NCBI GenBank assembly: GCA_045110285.1
Contig: JBGCGA010000037.1
Location: 1-64,000, forward strand
Reading direction: 5' to 3'
Length of the DNA: 64,000 bases
Source: Putridiphycobacter sp045110285
Lineage (GTDB): Bacteria > Bacteroidota > Bacteroidia > Flavobacteriales_D > Crocinitomicaceae
Part shown: positions 7,204 through 14,751 of the stretch, piece by piece
How positions within the stretch are numbered: position 1 is the stretch's first letter
How the letters are laid out: each line of letters begins with the position of its first letter
Position numbers and translations under genes: made by a program
Notes under the pieces: generated by a model
Told to the model about the DNA's origin: nothing
Seen by the model: only the letters and a program-made list of their open reading frames with translations
Databases searched by the model: none

Positions 7204-8421
7204 ATGAGCTTTAATGTTGCTGAAATACGAGATCAATTCCCAATTCTTAAGCAAAAGATAGGAAAGTATCCGTTGGTGTATTTAGACAATGGAGCAACAA
7301 CTCAAAAGCCTCAAACGGTAATCGATTCTATTGTTGATTTTTATTCAAGCCAAAATGCAAATATTCACAGGGGGGTTCACCACCTCAGCCAAATAAGTAC
7401 AATAGCCTACGAAGAGGCTCGCAGTACTATTCAAAAGGCAATTAATGCAAAAAGTAGTTACGAATGCATCTTTACAAAAGGCACTACTGATGGAATCAAC
7501 TTGGTGGCACATTCGTTCGGAAAAACTTTAAAAGAAGGAGATGAAATAATTATTTCAGCTCTGGAACATCATTCTAATATTGTGCCCTGGCAGTTTTTAG
7601 TGGAAGAAATAGGAATTGTTTTAAAGGTCATTCCTATGAATACTGATGGCTCTCTCGATTTTGATGCATTTAAAGACTCACTCAATGATCTTACAAAACT
7701 TGTGAGTATTACACATGTGTCAAATGCTTTGGGCACAGTAATCCCGATACGTAACTATATTGAAGAGGCACACAAAGTAGGGGCTAAAGTTTTAATTGAT
7801 GCCGCACAATCGTTACAACATTTTAAGTTAGATGTTCAAATGCTCGACTGTGACTTTATGGTTTTTTCAGGTCATAAAATATTTGGACCAACTGGTGTAG
7901 GTATTTTATATGGGAAAGAAGATGTGTTAAATGATATGCCGCCTTATCAGGGTGGTGGAGACATGATTAAGAGGGTCACATTTGAAAAAACAACCTTCAA
8001 TGATTTACCGCATAAATTTGAAGCAGGAACTCCAAATATCGTTGGTGGAATAGCTTTAGGAACTGCTTTTGAATGGTTAGGTAAAATTGATTTAGATGAA
8101 GTGAAAATTCATGAAAACGAACTCCTTGATTATGCAACTTCTCAGCTCAAAACAATAGACGGTGTGACTATATACGGAACCACTGCAGACAAAAGTAGTG
8201 TATTGTCTTTTTTGATTGAAGGCTTGCATCCATATGACGTTGGAACATTGTTGAATCAACAAGGAGTAGCTGTTCGAACGGGGCATCATTGCACTCAGCC
8301 AATAATGGATTTTTATAAAATACCAGGAACAATTCGAGCAAGCTTTAGCATGTACAACAATAAAGCAGATGTAGATGCATTCATTAATGCCTTAAAAAAG
8401 GCTGTAAATATGTTGAAATAA
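7204..8421 (+). CDS. sufS: cysteine desulfurase SufS
   Basis: SufS is a PLP-dependent class V aminotransferase-fold enzyme that takes sulfur from cysteine and passes it as a persulfide to SufE for Fe-S cluster assembly. With the ATG start it has 405 residues, the usual length. K225 in FSGHKIFGPTG is the PLP lysine, and C363 in VRTGHHCTQP is the persulfide cysteine; both positions match group II SufS. The frame extends upstream to a TTG at 7156, but that codon is within the promoter, and AGGAT lies just before the ATG. sufE follows with a one-base TAATG overlap. SufB, C and D are not in this window. Confidence 0.97.
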   Translation: MSFNVAEIRDQFPILKQKIGKYPLVYLDNGATTQKPQTVIDSIVDFYSSQNANIHRGVHHLSQISTIAYEEARSTIQKAINAKSSYECIFTKGTTDGINLVAHSFGKTLKEGDEIIISALEHHSNIVPWQFLVEEIGIVLKVIPMNTDGSLDFDAFKDSLNDLTKLVSITHVSNALGTVIPIRNYIEEAHKVGAKVLIDAAQSLQHFKLDVQMLDCDFMVFSGHKIFGPTGVGILYGKEDVLNDMPPYQGGGDMIKRVTFEKTTFNDLPHKFEAGTPNIVGGIALGTAFEWLGKIDLDEVKIHENELLDYATSQLKTIDGVTIYGTTADKSSVLSFLIEGLHPYDVGTLLNQQGVAVRTGHHCTQPIMDFYKIPGTIRASFSMYNNKADVDAFINALKKAVNMLK

Positions 8422-8834
8422 TGGCGATAGAAATAAAAGAGAATGAAATAATTGAAGATTTTGCTATCTATGAAGATTGGATGGAAAAATATGAATATAT
8501 CATAGAGTTGGGTAAAGATTTGCCGTTAATTCAAAACGAATTTAAAACTGAAGAAAATATCATTAAAGGTTGCCAATCTCAGGTGTGGCTGCATGCTGAC
8601 AAAAGGGATGGTAAAATTGTTTTTACAGCCGAAGCAGATGCTATCATTGCGAAAGGAATAATTGCCTTACTCATACAAGTGCTTTCAAACGAAACACCAG
8701 AAGATATTTTAAAAACAGAACTCAACTTTATAAAAGAAATTGGTTTGCAAGAACACCTATCACCAACCCGATCAAACGGTTTGGTGGCCATGGTAAAACA
8801 AATGAAAATGTACGCTTTGGCGTTAAAAAATTAA
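8421..8834 (+). CDS. sufE: sulfur acceptor protein SufE
   Basis: SufE accepts the persulfide from SufS and hands it to the SufBCD scaffold. The 137-residue protein has the acceptor cysteine at C51 in IKGCQSQVWL, the same position as in the E. coli protein. The C-terminal SPTRSNGLVAMVKQM is also typical of the family. Its ATG shares a base with the sufS stop (TAATG), so the two are likely made in a fixed ratio by translational coupling. Confidence 0.96.
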   Translation: MAIEIKENEIIEDFAIYEDWMEKYEYIIELGKDLPLIQNEFKTEENIIKGCQSQVWLHADKRDGKIVFTAEADAIIAKGIIALLIQVLSNETPEDILKTELNFIKEIGLQEHLSPTRSNGLVAMVKQMKMYALALKN

Positions 8835-8839
8835 TTGAT

Positions 8840-9169
8840 ATGATTTCTATAAACGACGAAAGCGTAAAAGCTGTTGAAAATAAAATTATTGCTTCCCTAA
8901 AGGAGATTTATGATCCCGAAATTCCAGTTGATATTTTTGAACTAGGACTGATATATGAAGTGAAAATAAAAGAAGATGGATTTGTTGAGATTGATATGAC
9001 ATTAACCTCTCCAAACTGCCCAGTAGCTGAAAGTTTACCGGTTGACGTGAAAAATAAAGTGGAAAGTGTTGATGAGGTTGAGGAATGCAAAGTAAATATA
9101 GTTTTCGATCCGCCATGGGACAAAGATATGATGAGTGAAGAGGCGCAGCTGGAACTCGGGTTTTTGTAA
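8840..9169 (+). CDS. sufT: SufT-like MIP18/DUF59 Fe-S maturation protein
   Basis: This small DUF59 (MIP18) family protein has 109 residues. The signature is clear: IYDPEIPVDIFELGLIYEV and then LTSPNCPVAESLPVDV with the conserved cysteine. Such proteins (SufT, PaaD-like) help in maturation or transfer of Fe-S clusters. Position five bases after sufE puts it in the suf run and supports the SufT assignment over the phenylacetate-pathway relative PaaD. It is the last gene of the run; a 127-base gap without a clear hairpin follows. Confidence 0.9.
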   Translation: MISINDESVKAVENKIIASLKEIYDPEIPVDIFELGLIYEVKIKEDGFVEIDMTLTSPNCPVAESLPVDVKNKVESVDEVEECKVNIVFDPPWDKDMMSEEAQLELGFL

Positions 9170-9296
9170 AAACCTTTTCAATCAGTAAAACAATCATTTC
9201 AGTCAATTTTTCTTAATTTTCGTATTATTTTTACCCTTTTATAGCTTATTTCAATGGTAATCGATTAATTTCGTTCTACACCAAAAAAGTGCAGCT

Positions 9297-10226
9297 GTGT
9301 CAATTTCTGTAAATAGTGTTTTAAAATATTACAATGAACAAGCGGCGTTAAAAGACGTTAGTTTTGAGATTAGTTCAGGCGAAATCGTTGGGTTCTTAGG
9401 CCCAAATGGTGCTGGAAAGTCAACCATGATGAAAATCATCACCTGTTTTTTAACGGCTTCAAGTGGACAGGTAAAAGTATGCGGTCTAGATGTAGAAACT
9501 GATTCAATTGAGGTCAGAAAAAAAGTAGGCTATTTACCAGAGCATAATCCATTGTATTTAGATATGTATGTCAAAGAATATTTAGCATTTGTGGCTGGTA
9601 TTTACAATACCAAATCAAGTACCGGAACAAAGATTGATGTAAAAGAGCGTGTGGCTGAAATGATAAAGCTTGTTGGATTAACTAAAGAGCAGAATAAGAA
9701 AATTGGTGCACTTTCAAAAGGATACCGACAGCGGGTTGGTCTGGCACAAGCCATGATTCATAACCCTGAAGTTTTAATTTTAGATGAACCCACAAGTGGT
9801 TTAGATCCCAATCAAATTGTCGAAATTCGTCAATTGATTCAAGAAATAGGTAAAACTAAAACCGTTATGCTTTCTACACATATCATGCAAGAGGTTGAAG
9901 CCATTTGCGATCGCATAATTATTATTAAAGAAGGTGAAATTGTTGCAAATGATACTAAATCAAAGATGCATCAAATTCAAGGAGATAGCCAGGTGGTTTT
10001 TGTAGAGTTTGATCAAAGCGCTACGCGAAATCAATTAAAAGAAATTGCCGGTGTAAAAACGGTAAAAAATGTGGTGGACAATCAGTGGATATTTGCCGCT
10101 AAGCCTGGGCAAGATATTCGCTCTGCCATTGCTAAGTATGCACAAACCAACAAACTCTTGGTTTTAACAATAAGAATTGAAGAACAGTCTATTGAGGATG
10201 TTTTTAAGGCATTAACCAGTCAATAG
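9297..10226 (+). CDS. gldA: ABC transporter ATP-binding protein, GldA-like
   Basis: This is the ATP-binding subunit of an ABC transporter, 309 residues. Walker A GPNGAGKST is at 35-43, the ABC signature is LSKGYRQRVGLAQAM, and Walker B is VLILDEPTSGLDP. The overall pattern (VGFLGPNGAGKSTMMKI, VGYLPEHNPLY, MLSTHIMQEVEAICDR) best fits GldA, the ATPase of the GldAFG transporter linked to gliding motility in Bacteroidota. The GldF and GldG membrane subunits are not adjacent; in many genomes they lie elsewhere. The start is GTG. It ends three bases from a convergent small gene, with a perfect palindrome across both stops. A generic drug or polysaccharide exporter ATPase is the alternative. Confidence 0.8.
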   Translation: MSISVNSVLKYYNEQAALKDVSFEISSGEIVGFLGPNGAGKSTMMKIITCFLTASSGQVKVCGLDVETDSIEVRKKVGYLPEHNPLYLDMYVKEYLAFVAGIYNTKSSTGTKIDVKERVAEMIKLVGLTKEQNKKIGALSKGYRQRVGLAQAMIHNPEVLILDEPTSGLDPNQIVEIRQLIQEIGKTKTVMLSTHIMQEVEAICDRIIIIKEGEIVANDTKSKMHQIQGDSQVVFVEFDQSATRNQLKEIAGVKTVKNVVDNQWIFAAKPGQDIRSAIAKYAQTNKLLVLTIRIEEQSIEDVFKALTSQ

Positions 10227-10234
10227 TACTATTG
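10221..10234. repeat. 14-bp perfect palindrome spanning two convergent stop codons
   Basis: CAATAGTACTATTG is its own reverse complement. It holds the last glutamine codon and TAG stop of the gldA-like gene and, on the other strand, the same codons of the small membrane protein gene. No T-run follows, so it is not a classic terminator. Confidence 0.6.
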
Positions 10235-10459
10235 TAAAGTATCATAAGCTAATTCAGCTTCTTCAATTTCGCTGTCGTCAAAATCCATGTCGTCAAAGTC
10301 GTCATTTAGTAGGTCAAGTTTGCTGTCAGCTGAATCAGCAGCGCTTTCCAACTGTTCTTTTTCTACTTTATCCATATTTCTGCCATCTTTAAAGTAAAAT
10401 ATAGCCGCTATAACTAGTATTAAAACTGTGGCAAAAAACCATAATCCCTTTTTCTGCAT
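10229..10459 (-). CDS. small single-pass membrane protein with acidic tail, unknown function
   Basis: The 76-residue product has one clear membrane helix (about residues 5-22, LWFFATVLILVIAAIFYF). A very acidic tail follows, with clusters such as DDFDDMDFDDSEIEEAE. No family is recognised. A real gene is supported by the ATG start, the clean helix and strongly biased composition, and a tight convergent position against the gldA-like gene. It is divergent from asnS. The tail would lie in the periplasm or cytoplasm depending on orientation; with a positive N-terminus (MQKK) I would expect the tail outside. Its role is unknown. Confidence 0.6.
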   Translation of the reverse strand: MQKKGLWFFATVLILVIAAIFYFKDGRNMDKVEKEQLESAADSADSKLDLLNDDFDDMDFDDSEIEEAELAYDTLQ

Positions 10460-10563
10460 TTTCTTTGAATTTTATCTTTTAGTACGGCAATAAATATGCC
10501 ATTCAAAATCAATTACAAACACTAATTTAGCAATATTATAGGAATGTGTAAAATAAAAAAAAC

Positions 10564-10571
10564 TAACTTTG
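10564..10571 (+). promoter_or_regulatory. -7 promoter element of asnS
   Basis: TAACTTTG matches TAnnTTTG exactly and lies 19 bases before the asnS ATG. The -33 position does not have a clean TTTG. Confidence 0.6.
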
Positions 10572-10590
10572 CCATCAAATTTTTTAGCAG

Positions 10591-12030
10591 ATGAAAAGAA
10601 CAGAGATTGCTACTATTTTAAAAGAAGAAAAAATTGGCGAAAAGGCACTAATAAAGGGGTGGGTAAAAGCATTTAGAAGTAATCGCTTTATTCAGGTTAA
10701 TGATGGATCTTCTCTCAATAGCATTCAAGCTGTAATCGATTTTGAAAAATTTGATGAGGAATTAATTAAAAGAATAACTGTTGCTTCTTCAGTATCTATT
10801 ATCGGCTTATTAGTTGAATCACAAGGTTCGGGACAGAAAGTAGAATTGGAGGTAGAAGCCATAGAAATATTAGGTGATGCCAATCCCGAGGAAGTAAAAA
10901 AGACTATTTTATCTCCAAAAAAACATTCGCTCGAATTGCTAAGAGAAGAAGCACATTTAAGATTTAGAACCCACCTTTTTGGTGCAGTTTTTAGAATTCG
11001 CCATGCTGTTTCTTTTGCCATTCATAAGTATTTTAACGATCATGGTTACTTTCACATTGCAACACCAATTATTACGGGGTCTGATGCTGAAGGAGCTGGT
11101 GAAATGTTTAAAGTCACAAATTTTGATCTTAAGAATCCGGCATTAACTGAAGATGGAAATATTGATTGGACAGAGGATTTTTTCGGAAAAGAAACTAACT
11201 TAACAGTATCAGGGCAATTATCGGCAGAATTAGCTGCAATGGCATTAGGTAAGGTCTACACCTTTGGCCCAACGTTTAGGGCAGAAAACTCAAATACATC
11301 ACGTCACCTCGCCGAATTTTGGATGGTAGAACCTGAAGTTGCATTCAATGATTTGAATGATAATATGGATTTAGCTGAAGATTTTCTTTCATTTGTTTGT
11401 TCATATGTGATGGATAATTGCAAGGACGATTTACAGTTTCTGCACGATAGAGAGGTAAAAGAAGATTCCCAGAAGCCAACGGCTGAAAGAAATGAGATAA
11501 ATTTATTAGATAGGTTAAAGTTTGTGGTGGACAATGATTTTGAAAGAATTACCTATACAAAAGCCATTGAAATTTTACAAAATTCTAAACCGTACAAAAA
11601 GAAAAAGTTTAAATATCCTGTAGCTTGGGGAGAAGATTTAGCTTCAGAGCACGAGCGTTATTTAGTGGAAAAAGAATTTAAAAAGCCGGTTATCATTACT
11701 GATTATCCGTCCGCTTTTAAGGCATTTTATATGCGCCAGAATGACGACGGCAAAACAGTGGCAGCAATGGATATCCTTTTTCCGGGTATTGGAGAGATTA
11801 TTGGTGGTTCACAAAGAGAAGAAAGATTGGACGTTTTGAAAGCAAAATGTGCAGATTTTAATATACCTGAAGAAGATGTGTGGTGGTATTTGGATACTCG
11901 CAAGTTTGGAACAGCACCTCATGCAGGTTTTGGACTAGGTTTTGAAAGAATGGTTATGTTTGCTACTGGTATGACTAATATAAGAGATGTTATTCCTTTT
12001 CCAAGAACCCCAAAGAAAGCGGAATTTTAA
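10591..12030 (+). CDS. asnS: asparaginyl-tRNA synthetase
   Basis: AsnRS charges tRNA-Asn with asparagine in the cytoplasm. The 479-residue protein has an N-terminal OB-fold anticodon-binding domain (about 1-110; GWVKAFRSNRF, FIQVNDGSS) and a class II catalytic domain. Motif 2 is FRAENSNTSRHLAEFWMVEPE in part (FRAENSNTSRHL), and motif 3 is GFGLGFERMVM. The final segment TNIRDVIPFPR is typical of the AspRS/AsnRS group, and the GSDAEGAGEMF insertion points to AsnRS rather than AspRS. A -7 element lies upstream. purN starts nine bases after its stop, so they may be cotranscribed. Confidence 0.96.
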   Translation: MKRTEIATILKEEKIGEKALIKGWVKAFRSNRFIQVNDGSSLNSIQAVIDFEKFDEELIKRITVASSVSIIGLLVESQGSGQKVELEVEAIEILGDANPEEVKKTILSPKKHSLELLREEAHLRFRTHLFGAVFRIRHAVSFAIHKYFNDHGYFHIATPIITGSDAEGAGEMFKVTNFDLKNPALTEDGNIDWTEDFFGKETNLTVSGQLSAELAAMALGKVYTFGPTFRAENSNTSRHLAEFWMVEPEVAFNDLNDNMDLAEDFLSFVCSYVMDNCKDDLQFLHDREVKEDSQKPTAERNEINLLDRLKFVVDNDFERITYTKAIEILQNSKPYKKKKFKYPVAWGEDLASEHERYLVEKEFKKPVIITDYPSAFKAFYMRQNDDGKTVAAMDILFPGIGEIIGGSQREERLDVLKAKCADFNIPEEDVWWYLDTRKFGTAPHAGFGLGFERMVMFATGMTNIRDVIPFPRTPKKAEF

Positions 12031-12039
12031 CTGTACGAC

Positions 12040-12600
12040 ATGTCAAAAAATATTGCAATTTTCGCATCCGGTGGTGGCAGCAACGCCGAAGTAATTATTA
12101 AGCATTTTAAGCAGTCTAAAAAAGGCAATGTAGCGCTTATTGTTACAAATAATGAAAATGCCGGAATAGTATCTAGAGCTGAAAATCATAACATTCCGTT
12201 CTACATCCTAGAGAAATCGGAACTTGAAGAAACTGAGTTTTCAGAAGTGCTAATGGCTATGGAAATTGATTTTATTGTCTTGGCTGGCTTTTTAAAGAAA
12301 ATTCCAGAGGATATTATTGAGGCCTATCCAAGTACTATTGTTAACATTCACCCAGCATTATTGCCAAAGTACGGGGGAAAAGGTATGTATGGTCTTCATG
12401 TGCATCAAGCTGTGGCTGCAGCTAAAGAAAGTGAATCTGGTATGACCATACACTACGTTAATGGTAAATACGACGACGGTGCAATTATAGAACAGCACAA
12501 AATTAAATTGGACGGATCAGAGTCAGCTAAAGAAATAGCCTCAAAAGTGCTTGAATTAGAGCATGATTATTATGCTTTGTGCATAGATAAATTATTGTAA
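12040..12600 (+). CDS. purN: phosphoribosylglycinamide formyltransferase
   Basis: PurN transfers a formyl group from 10-formyltetrahydrofolate to GAR in purine synthesis. The 186-residue protein shows the family's N-terminal loop IAIFASGGGSNAEVI, the catalytic N102 and H104 in VNIHPALLPKYGG, and the catalytic aspartate near 146 in GKYDDGAII. No other purine genes are nearby, which is common in this phylum. It follows asnS by nine bases. Confidence 0.95.
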   Translation: MSKNIAIFASGGGSNAEVIIKHFKQSKKGNVALIVTNNENAGIVSRAENHNIPFYILEKSELEETEFSEVLMAMEIDFIVLAGFLKKIPEDIIEAYPSTIVNIHPALLPKYGGKGMYGLHVHQAVAAAKESESGMTIHYVNGKYDDGAIIEQHKIKLDGSESAKEIASKVLELEHDYYALCIDKLL

Positions 12601-12623
12601 TTAATCTCTTTAATAGTAGAATT

Positions 12624-13208
12624 ATGAATTTAAATATTGACTTTGTTCAAATTGGAAAAGCGTTCATGATACTGTTTGCAGTAATAGATATTGTCGGGTC
12701 TATTCCAATTATCATAAAAATAAAAGAAAAAGCTGGAGATATTCACCCATTGAGGGCATCTTTAGTGGCGTTTGGTTTAATGATTGCTTTCTTATTTGCA
12801 GGTGAAGCATTGCTTGGCTTACTTGGCGTAGATATAAGATCTTTTGCTGTGGCAGGTTCACTTATTTTGTTTGCATTAGCTATTGAACTTATTTTTGGTG
12901 TTGAATTATTTAAATCAGAGGACTTTGGTTCCAAAATTGTCGCTATTGTACCTATTGCCTTTCCTTTGATTGCGGGCGCGGGTAGTATGACAACACTGAT
13001 TTCTCTTCGAGTTGATTTTGATGCGATCAATATAGCAATAGCTGTATTTTTAAATATGGTGGTGGTATTTTTAGTACTTTCTCTTACAAAGCAAATCGAA
13101 AAACTGCTTGGTCCAGGTGGTATTGCTGTTCTTAAAAAAGCATTTGGAATTATCCTGTTAGCAATTGCGGTAAAGCTATTTGCAGATAATATTCAGCAAC
13201 TATTCTAG
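12624..13208 (+). CDS. MarC family inner-membrane protein
   Basis: This polytopic membrane protein of 194 residues has about six hydrophobic segments. It fits the MarC family (UPF0056) in length and pattern: an N-terminal helix followed by DIVGSIPIIIKI, then SLILFALAIELIFG, VPIAFPLIAGAGSMTTLI and a C-terminal KKAFGIILLAIAVKL. The function of MarC proteins is still not settled; an old link to antibiotic resistance was withdrawn. It lies 23 bases after purN and is convergent with the SCO gene at 13261, with no clear hairpin between. Confidence 0.9.
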   Translation: MNLNIDFVQIGKAFMILFAVIDIVGSIPIIIKIKEKAGDIHPLRASLVAFGLMIAFLFAGEALLGLLGVDIRSFAVAGSLILFALAIELIFGVELFKSEDFGSKIVAIVPIAFPLIAGAGSMTTLISLRVDFDAINIAIAVFLNMVVVFLVLSLTKQIEKLLGPGGIAVLKKAFGIILLAIAVKLFADNIQQLF

Positions 13209-13260
13209 TACTAGTTAAGGTGAAGCCAAGTGATATAAAATGAGAGTGCAGAGGTGCCTA

Positions 13261-13971
13261 TTACAATTTAAATTCTCGTTTTAGGTCATAAATGTCTTTG
13301 ATCAATTCTGATATTTCATCAGGATCTGTGCCATCATACATGCCTCTTATTTTTTTGTTCGTGTCAACTAAAACAAAGTTTTCGGTATGTATAAAGTCGG
13401 ATTCATTGCCATGGTCGTATTTAGGGTCATTTTCGTCCGGAACAATAAGATATGACTTTCGTGCCATTGTATATAATTCCGACTTGGTTCCTGTTAAAAA
13501 CCACCATTTTGTAGGGATAGCTTCGTAGATTACAGAGTAATTATAGAGTCGTGAAACTGAATCGCCTTCTGGCCAGACAGTATGGCTCAATAGTTTAAGC
13601 CACTCATCATTTTTAAACTCAGACTGTACGCGTTTCATTTGATCATTCATAATCGGACAAATGCTTCCGCAGGTTGTAAAAAAGTAGTTGACGACGTAAA
13701 TGTCGCTCTTTAAACTATCCTGCGTAATTGTGTCTCCATATTGGTTAATAAATGAAAAATCACTAATTGTATGTCCCGTTCGTTTTAATTGTAAAGTACT
13801 ATCTACTAAATCCGGATTCACGTCAAAAGGATTGACCACCTTTAATTTATTGTCAATTTTTTCGCGATATTCAATTGTATTTTGGTTTTCTGCTTTTGTC
13901 CGAATCATATAATTGGCAATAATTGCACCCGTTATTACAATAATCGAAAAAAGGATAATTCTGGTTTTCAT
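13261..13971 (-). CDS. SCO family copper chaperone / thiol-disulfide protein (copy 1)
   Basis: SCO proteins are membrane-anchored thioredoxin-fold proteins that deliver copper to cytochrome oxidase or reduce its CuA-site cysteines. This 236-residue copy has an N-terminal anchor (residues 5-21), then the copper ligands C101 and C105 in TTCGSICPIM and H195 in FIHTENFVLVD. All three are intact, so copper binding is likely. It is remote from the oxidase cluster at 35-40 kb, which has two more SCO-type genes. It is monocistronic, convergent with marC, with recO upstream on the same strand. The start is ATG. Confidence 0.9.
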   Translation of the reverse strand: MKTRIILFSIIVITGAIIANYMIRTKAENQNTIEYREKIDNKLKVVNPFDVNPDLVDSTLQLKRTGHTISDFSFINQYGDTITQDSLKSDIYVVNYFFTTCGSICPIMNDQMKRVQSEFKNDEWLKLLSHTVWPEGDSVSRLYNYSVIYEAIPTKWWFLTGTKSELYTMARKSYLIVPDENDPKYDHGNESDFIHTENFVLVDTNKKIRGMYDGTDPDEISELIKDIYDLKREFKL

Positions 13972-14034
13972 ATATCAATTTCTTCTGCAAAATTAATCAT
14001 TAACTAGCTTTAAATAAAATGACAATAGTCAACA

Positions 14035-14751
14035 TTAGTCGTGAAACGTCATTTCTAAAATAGGAAGACTTTTTATGTTTTTAAAATTATCGAATATGAC
14101 TTTATAATAATTTATCAAGTCGTTAATAATACGCCTTCGTTTGTTAGCAGACATGCCTACTGAATGTCCATCAGCAAATTTCTTATTCATAAGAGAAAGT
14201 AATAAAGTTACATTTTCACCTTCAGTATAATTTGGATGATTTGGACTGTATTTCGAGAATTTTCCTTCAACTAAATCAAAAAATTTGGCATTAGGTTCGA
14301 CTATTGGATAAAAACCCAGTTGTTTTGTAAAGTCGATTAAAAATTGAATTGCAAAATTATGCGGTTTTTCCATCACGTCTAAAATGCACAATGCGCTCTT
14401 TAAGTAATGGTACATGTCGGGATTGTACTGCTCTTCTTTTACTGAATTGTATATTATTTCGTTAATAAAAAATACAATACCACTCTTTATTGGGTCGAAA
14501 GGAATGTGCTTATAACTCACTTCAGATTCTACAGCTGAGATTTTAGCCAAATCGCTATCAACTCTCTGAAAGTAATTAATGTCTATGATGGAAAGTGGCG
14601 ATATTAGATTTCCTTTTTTATTTTTTCTTTTAGCTCCTTGATAAATAAAACTTTGTAAGCCGTTTTTTAAGGTGAAAACTTTTATGATTAAGCTAGTTTC
14701 GGAATAATTAACTTTATGCAATACAATACCCTCGGTAGCGTAATTTGCCAT
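14035..14751 (-). CDS. recO: DNA repair protein RecO
   Basis: RecO works with RecF and RecR to load RecA onto SSB-coated gaps. The 238-residue product has the N-terminal OB-fold pattern ATEGIVLHKVNYSETSLIIKVFT and continues with FIYQGAKRKNKKGNLISPLS, which is the standard RecO start. The zinc-finger cysteines known from some RecO proteins are absent, as in many Bacteroidota. Its ATG overlaps the stop of porZ (TAATG), which implies translational coupling; the recO-porZ pairing is, as I recall, common in this phylum. Confidence 0.9.
   Translation of the reverse strand: MANYATEGIVLHKVNYSETSLIIKVFTLKNGLQSFIYQGAKRKNKKGNLISPLSIIDINYFQRVDSDLAKISAVESEVSYKHIPFDPIKSGIVFFINEIIYNSVKEEQYNPDMYHYLKSALCILDVMEKPHNFAIQFLIDFTKQLGFYPIVEPNAKFFDLVEGKFSKYSPNHPNYTEGENVTLLLSLMNKKFADGHSVGMSANKRRRIINDLINYYKVIFDNFKNIKSLPILEMTFHD

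Noticed and set aside
8886..9206. Open frame on the minus strand opposite sufT (106 codons)
   Set aside because: It lies wholly across sufT and its flank, has no recognisable motif, and sufT has a clear family match.
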